Of a DNA stretch of 64,000 nt, positions 59,056 through 64,000 are shown in pieces (the first letter of the stretch is position 1; every line of letters starts with the position of its first letter). The position numbers were made by a program, and so were the translations under genes. The notes under the pieces were generated by a model. That model worked only from the letters and a program-made list of their open reading frames with translations. It made no database searches and was not told the origin of the DNA. Source of the DNA: Kiritimatiellales bacterium (GTDB taxonomy: Bacteria; Verrucomicrobiota; Kiritimatiellia; Kiritimatiellales; Pontiellaceae); assembly GCA_003246265.1 (NCBI GenBank), contig QKAU01000012.1, positions 1-64,000 of the forward strand, read 5' to 3'.

Positions 59056-61380
59056 ATGAGAACGACCAGCCTCCTTGTTGCAATCCTGCTGGCGGTCCTG
59101 CCGGCGCTGGGCGAAACCATCAAGGATATCCGCATCATCAACCAGGCGGGCGTGGCGTACGATATCAGTTCGGTGGCGGCCTATACCTCCTTCAAGGTCG
59201 GCCAGGAGGTCACGGACCAGGCAACGATCCTGTCGGCGATCGCGGTCGACGTCAACCGCATGCGCGAATCGGGGCGCTTCTCCTACGTGGATGCGCGCAT
59301 GGACGTCGAGGCCGACGGCATCGTGCTGGTCTATACGGTGGTCTCCAAGCACCGGCTGAAGCGGATCGAGATCCGCGGGGCCGACGCCATGCGCGGTAGC
59401 AAGGTGCGCAAGAAGCTCGAACTGGAGATCGGCCAGTTCGCCGACGACGCCACCTTCGAGCAGGCCGCCGCCAAGCTCCGGCAGGCCTACCGCGACTTCT
59501 GGTGCCCGGATACCAAGGTGGCCTGGAAGGCCACCACCAACGACGAGCTGGGCACGGTGGAAGTGGCCTACACGATCGACGAAGGCGACAAGCTGGCCAT
59601 CCGGCGGATCGAGTTCGAGGGCAACGCGACGATAGACGACAAGCAACTGCGGAAGCTCATGCAGCAGAAGCAGAAGTCGTGGATCCCGCTCTGGTCGCGG
59701 ATTACCGGCTCGGGCAAGTACAAGGAGGAGGTGGTCGATGCCGACGTCTTCGCCATCAAGTCCTTCTACATGAACAACGGCTTCCTCGATGTGCAGGTCT
59801 CCGAGCCGGAGCTCGACGACGCCAACCCGAAGCGCTCGACGTTGTCCTTCGGCATCGTCGAGGGCCAGCGCTATCGCGTTGGCAAGGTTTCGCTTTCGGG
59901 CATGCAGGTCTTCCCCGAGGAGGAACTGCACCGCGGCATCCGCATGCGCCCCGGCGACATCGCCGCCTACGAGGCCGTCCAGGATGCGAGCGAAAGCATC
60001 CAGGCCTACTACGGCAACCGCGGCTATGTCCGCACCGGGGTGCGGCCCGTTTTCGACGCCGATGCGGACACGGGCGTGGTCGACATCGAATACGCGATCA
60101 CCGAAGGCAGCGTGGGCTACATCGACAAGGTCTCGATCTCCGGCAACGAGCGGACGCTCGACCGGGTCATCCGCCGCGAGCTCATCGTCTATCCCGGCGA
60201 GAAGTACCACCGCAGCCGCACCCGGACCTCGGAAAGCATCCTGCGCAACCTCAACTACTTCGAGATGGTCTCCATCGCCCCGGAACCGACCGGCGACAGC
60301 GGGAAATACGACCTCAACGTCGTCGTGAAGGAGAAGCCCACGGGCCAGTTCGGCGCGGGGATCGGCTTCTCGAGCGTCGATTCGCTGGTCGGCTACGTGG
60401 AACTTTCTCAGGGCAACTTCAACTACAAGACCTGGCCGCCGGTCGGCGCGGGCCAGAAGTTCAAGGTGCGCGCCCAGCTCGGCACGCAGCGCAACGACCT
60501 CGACATCTCCTTCGTCGAACCGTGGTTCATGGACCGCAAGCTGTCCCTGGGGCTCGACCTCTACCACCGCGAGTCGCGCTACTTCTCCGACGCCTACGAC
60601 CAGCGCACCGACGGCGCGCGCATCTCGCTCGGCAACCCCCTTTCGCGCTTCACCCGCGGCACGCTGGCCTACTCGATCGAACAGTTCGACATATACGACG
60701 TTGCGGCCACCGCCTCCCAGGCCATCCGCGACGAAGAGGGCAAGCGCATCAAGAGCGGCGTCGAATACACCTGGTCGTTCGACTCGCGCGACCGCTTCTT
60801 CAGCCCGACCCGGGGCAACCGCACCACCGTCTCCCCCTACGTGGCCGGCGGGCCGCTGGGAGGCGAGACCGACATCTACGGTGCGCGGGTCCGCTCGACC
60901 CAGTACTGGCCGCTGCTCTGGAATATGATCTTCAACCTGCGCGGCCAGGCCGAAACCGTCGAGGCCTACGGCGACAGCAAGGAGCAGGCGACGACCTACG
61001 GCGAAGGCGTCCCGATCTTCGACCGCCTTTTCCTCGGCGGCTCCTATTCGCTGCGCGGCTACGAATACCGCGATGTCGGCCCCAAGGATCCCGCCACCGG
61101 CGAACCGGTGGGGGGCAACAGCTCGGCCTACGCCACGGCGGAGCTGACCTATCCCATCTGGAACAAGATCCGCGGCGCCCTCTTCTACGACTGGGGCTTC
61201 GTCAACGTCGATACCTGGGACTTCAACACCGCCGGCTACAACGACAACTGGGGCATCGGCCTGCGCTTCGACCTGCCGGGCTTCCCCCTCCAGCTCGACT
61301 ACGCCTGGCCCATCACCTACGACGAAAAGTTCCAGGACGGCAACGGCCGCTTCAACTTCCTCATCGGCCACACCTTCTAG
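59056..61380 (+). CDS. bamA: Outer-membrane assembly factor BamA
   Basis: This 774-aa protein has a signal peptide (about 1-18), five POTRA-type repeats (about 20-365; for example KRIEIRGADAMRGSKVRKKLEL and IDKVSISGNERTLDRVIRREL) and a 16-strand beta-barrel (about 400-774) ending in Phe, the Bam recognition residue. FDRLFLGGSYSLRGYEYRDVGP is the conserved VRGF/Y-type loop. It inserts outer-membrane proteins and confirms a diderm envelope. The ATG at 59056 is chosen for its signal peptide. Confidence 0.95.
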   Translation: MRTTSLLVAILLAVLPALGETIKDIRIINQAGVAYDISSVAAYTSFKVGQEVTDQATILSAIAVDVNRMRESGRFSYVDARMDVEADGIVLVYTVVSKHRLKRIEIRGADAMRGSKVRKKLELEIGQFADDATFEQAAAKLRQAYRDFWCPDTKVAWKATTNDELGTVEVAYTIDEGDKLAIRRIEFEGNATIDDKQLRKLMQQKQKSWIPLWSRITGSGKYKEEVVDADVFAIKSFYMNNGFLDVQVSEPELDDANPKRSTLSFGIVEGQRYRVGKVSLSGMQVFPEEELHRGIRMRPGDIAAYEAVQDASESIQAYYGNRGYVRTGVRPVFDADADTGVVDIEYAITEGSVGYIDKVSISGNERTLDRVIRRELIVYPGEKYHRSRTRTSESILRNLNYFEMVSIAPEPTGDSGKYDLNVVVKEKPTGQFGAGIGFSSVDSLVGYVELSQGNFNYKTWPPVGAGQKFKVRAQLGTQRNDLDISFVEPWFMDRKLSLGLDLYHRESRYFSDAYDQRTDGARISLGNPLSRFTRGTLAYSIEQFDIYDVAATASQAIRDEEGKRIKSGVEYTWSFDSRDRFFSPTRGNRTTVSPYVAGGPLGGETDIYGARVRSTQYWPLLWNMIFNLRGQAETVEAYGDSKEQATTYGEGVPIFDRLFLGGSYSLRGYEYRDVGPKDPATGEPVGGNSSAYATAELTYPIWNKIRGALFYDWGFVNVDTWDFNTAGYNDNWGIGLRFDLPGFPLQLDYAWPITYDEKFQDGNGRFNFLIGHTF

Positions 61381-61587
61381 AATCAAACTCGGTTCGAACG
61401 CCGCAGGCGCAACGCCTCGGTATGTTCTGTGACATCGCTGGAAGCGAAGAAAGGCGGTTGCGACAAGCGGCCCGTCGTAGCCGCGAGGCATGCCAAATCC
61501 CCTGTATTTCGGCCGGCTTCACCCCACTTCAGGCTGGCCCTTCCCACCTTCGCGCATCCCTACGACCCCCGATCGGATTGACTCTTC

Positions 61588-61778
61588 GTGCACTGCAACC
61601 CGATCACGAACTTTGATCCGCTTGGGTTGAACTGGTGGAGCAATACATGGAAGGGCGATTCCGACTATCCGGGACAACATGGGGCGGAGTCGCCGGGCAG
61701 GTTGGCGTTGGATTGATTCCTGTTGTTGGGCAGATCGCAGATGCCCGAGATGCGTCGAAACCAGCCAGCATGCCCTAG
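61588..61778 (+). pseudogene. Decayed Rhs/polymorphic-toxin C-terminal fragment
   Basis: From 61588 one frame reads HCNPITNFDPLGLNWWSN, carrying the DPLGL hallmark that closes Rhs core repeats. It stops at 61714. A frame change near 61677 continues as TWGGVAGQVGVGLIPVVGQ then IADARD, a pre-toxin segment typical of Rhs and related toxins, ending at TAG 61776-61778. No Rhs core precedes it. It is a frameshifted remnant with no intact toxin or immunity gene. Confidence 0.65.
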
Positions 61779-62221
61779 CCGACAGCGACCTTGACCACGA
61801 CCTTGTGGATCGGGCCGTCGCCGATCAGCGGCATGTGGGCGTCGGTGGGCAGGAAGATGGCGAAGGAGCCGGGCGGAACGCGCACGATGCTTTCCGGTCC
61901 GCCCTGGAAGAATTCGAGATCCTTCTTTTCGTCGTATTCGGTGGCGTTGGAGCATCCGGCGCGTGGAGCCCAGCCCATCGACTCGTCGCCGCTGACGACA
62001 TACTGGATGTCCGTGTATTTCCTGTGTCCCTCGAGTCTGCCTTCCGCCAGCGGAACGCCCTGCCTGCGTTGGATGATGGCGTAGAGCCGGTCGCCGGCGA
62101 TTTCGTAGCGGCCGTCCGGGAGGTCGGTCAGTCCCGGCTGGTCGAGAAATCCAAATGCTTCCGCGCATCCATCCCTGAGTCCGGCGTATTTCGCCGCGTT
62201 GGCCAACGTATCCAGTATCAT
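61775..62221 (-). CDS. YhcH/YjgK/YiaL (DUF386) family protein
   Basis: This 148-aa cupin-like protein matches the YhcH/YjgK/YiaL family (also the beta-galactosidase EbgC subunit type): GRLEGHRKYTDIQYVVSGDE, FAIFLPTDAHMPLIGDGPI and KVVVKVAVG. Conserved His residues probably bind metal. Members occur with sialic-acid and sugar-acid catabolism, perhaps as sugar anomerases. It follows ligA after 15 nt on the minus strand and ends inside the Rhs remnant. Confidence 0.9.
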   Translation of the reverse strand: MILDTLANAAKYAGLRDGCAEAFGFLDQPGLTDLPDGRYEIAGDRLYAIIQRRQGVPLAEGRLEGHRKYTDIQYVVSGDESMGWAPRAGCSNATEYDEKKDLEFFQGGPESIVRVPPGSFAIFLPTDAHMPLIGDGPIHKVVVKVAVG

Positions 62222-62236
62222 TTCATTTCCTCCAGG

Positions 62237-64000
<1,764 letters not shown>

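Noticed and set aside
59041-59056. Start of bamA at 59014 inside dnaB
   Set aside because: The upstream ATG would add 14 residues before the signal peptide and has no ribosome site; 59056 gives a proper signal sequence.

Overview
The window looks like a marine, Gram-negative polysaccharide degrader of the PVC group, most likely a Kiritimatiellota (Pontiella-like) bacterium. This is inferred from six formylglycine sulfatases in 44 kb, secreted proteins that share a Ca-loop/GGNPTNP module, a PEP-CTERM protein, a TonB-like/SHD1 protein, and a BamA gene among high-GC housekeeping genes. No rRNA or other definitive taxonomic marker is present.

Bases 1-30,000 hold exported, mostly monocistronic genes: a sulfatase, a NarL-type two-component pair with a very large extracytoplasmic sensor, two giant multidomain sulfatases, a kexin-like subtilase with a P-domain, a GH16 hydrolase, a PEP-CTERM protein, a large clan GH-A hydrolase, two related exported beta-rich proteins, a TonB-like/SHD1 protein and an AraC regulator. 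Nearly every transcription-unit start here carries one of two intergenic element families. Family 1 is a dyad, CTAkTCA-N2-TGACTAG, with a TA-rich hexamer 30-31 nt downstream; there are four copies, including one ahead of the two-component pair. Family 2 is a block of about 39 bp with TGCAAGATCG, TAAT at +18 and GGCTATGTC at +30; there are five copies. Together they suggest a previously undescribed two-branch regulatory circuit for this locus.

Bases 29,034-43,581 are a long plus-strand operon-like run: a RhaT-type transporter, an enolase-superfamily cycloisomerase, an aldehyde dehydrogenase, a KDPG/KDPGal aldolase, a sugar-acid kinase, an FAD oxidoreductase, a GH2 beta-galactosidase and three sulfatases. 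The enzyme set matches the 3,6-anhydrogalactose pathway (oxidation, cycloisomerisation, phosphorylation, aldol cleavage). With the sulfatases, GH16, GH-A and GH2 enzymes this points to a sulfated red-algal galactan (agar, porphyran or carrageenan) utilisation locus. The polymer itself is inferred.

Bases 43,582-45,700 are a lower-GC patch with an unlinked LamG-type exported protein. It abuts the 3' side of an initiator tRNA gene and looks foreign.

Bases 45,740-64,000 are largely housekeeping: tRNA-fMet, rpe, a minus-strand sodium symporter/iron-alcohol-dehydrogenase pair, an FmdB zinc ribbon, a divergent ABC-class ATPase with an eroded Walker A, dtd, argH, a small membrane protein, tRNA-Gln, prs-rplY-pth-rpsF-ssb-rpsR-rplI-dnaB-bamA, a decayed Rhs/polymorphic-toxin tail, a YhcH-family gene and a 5'-truncated ligA that runs off the right edge.
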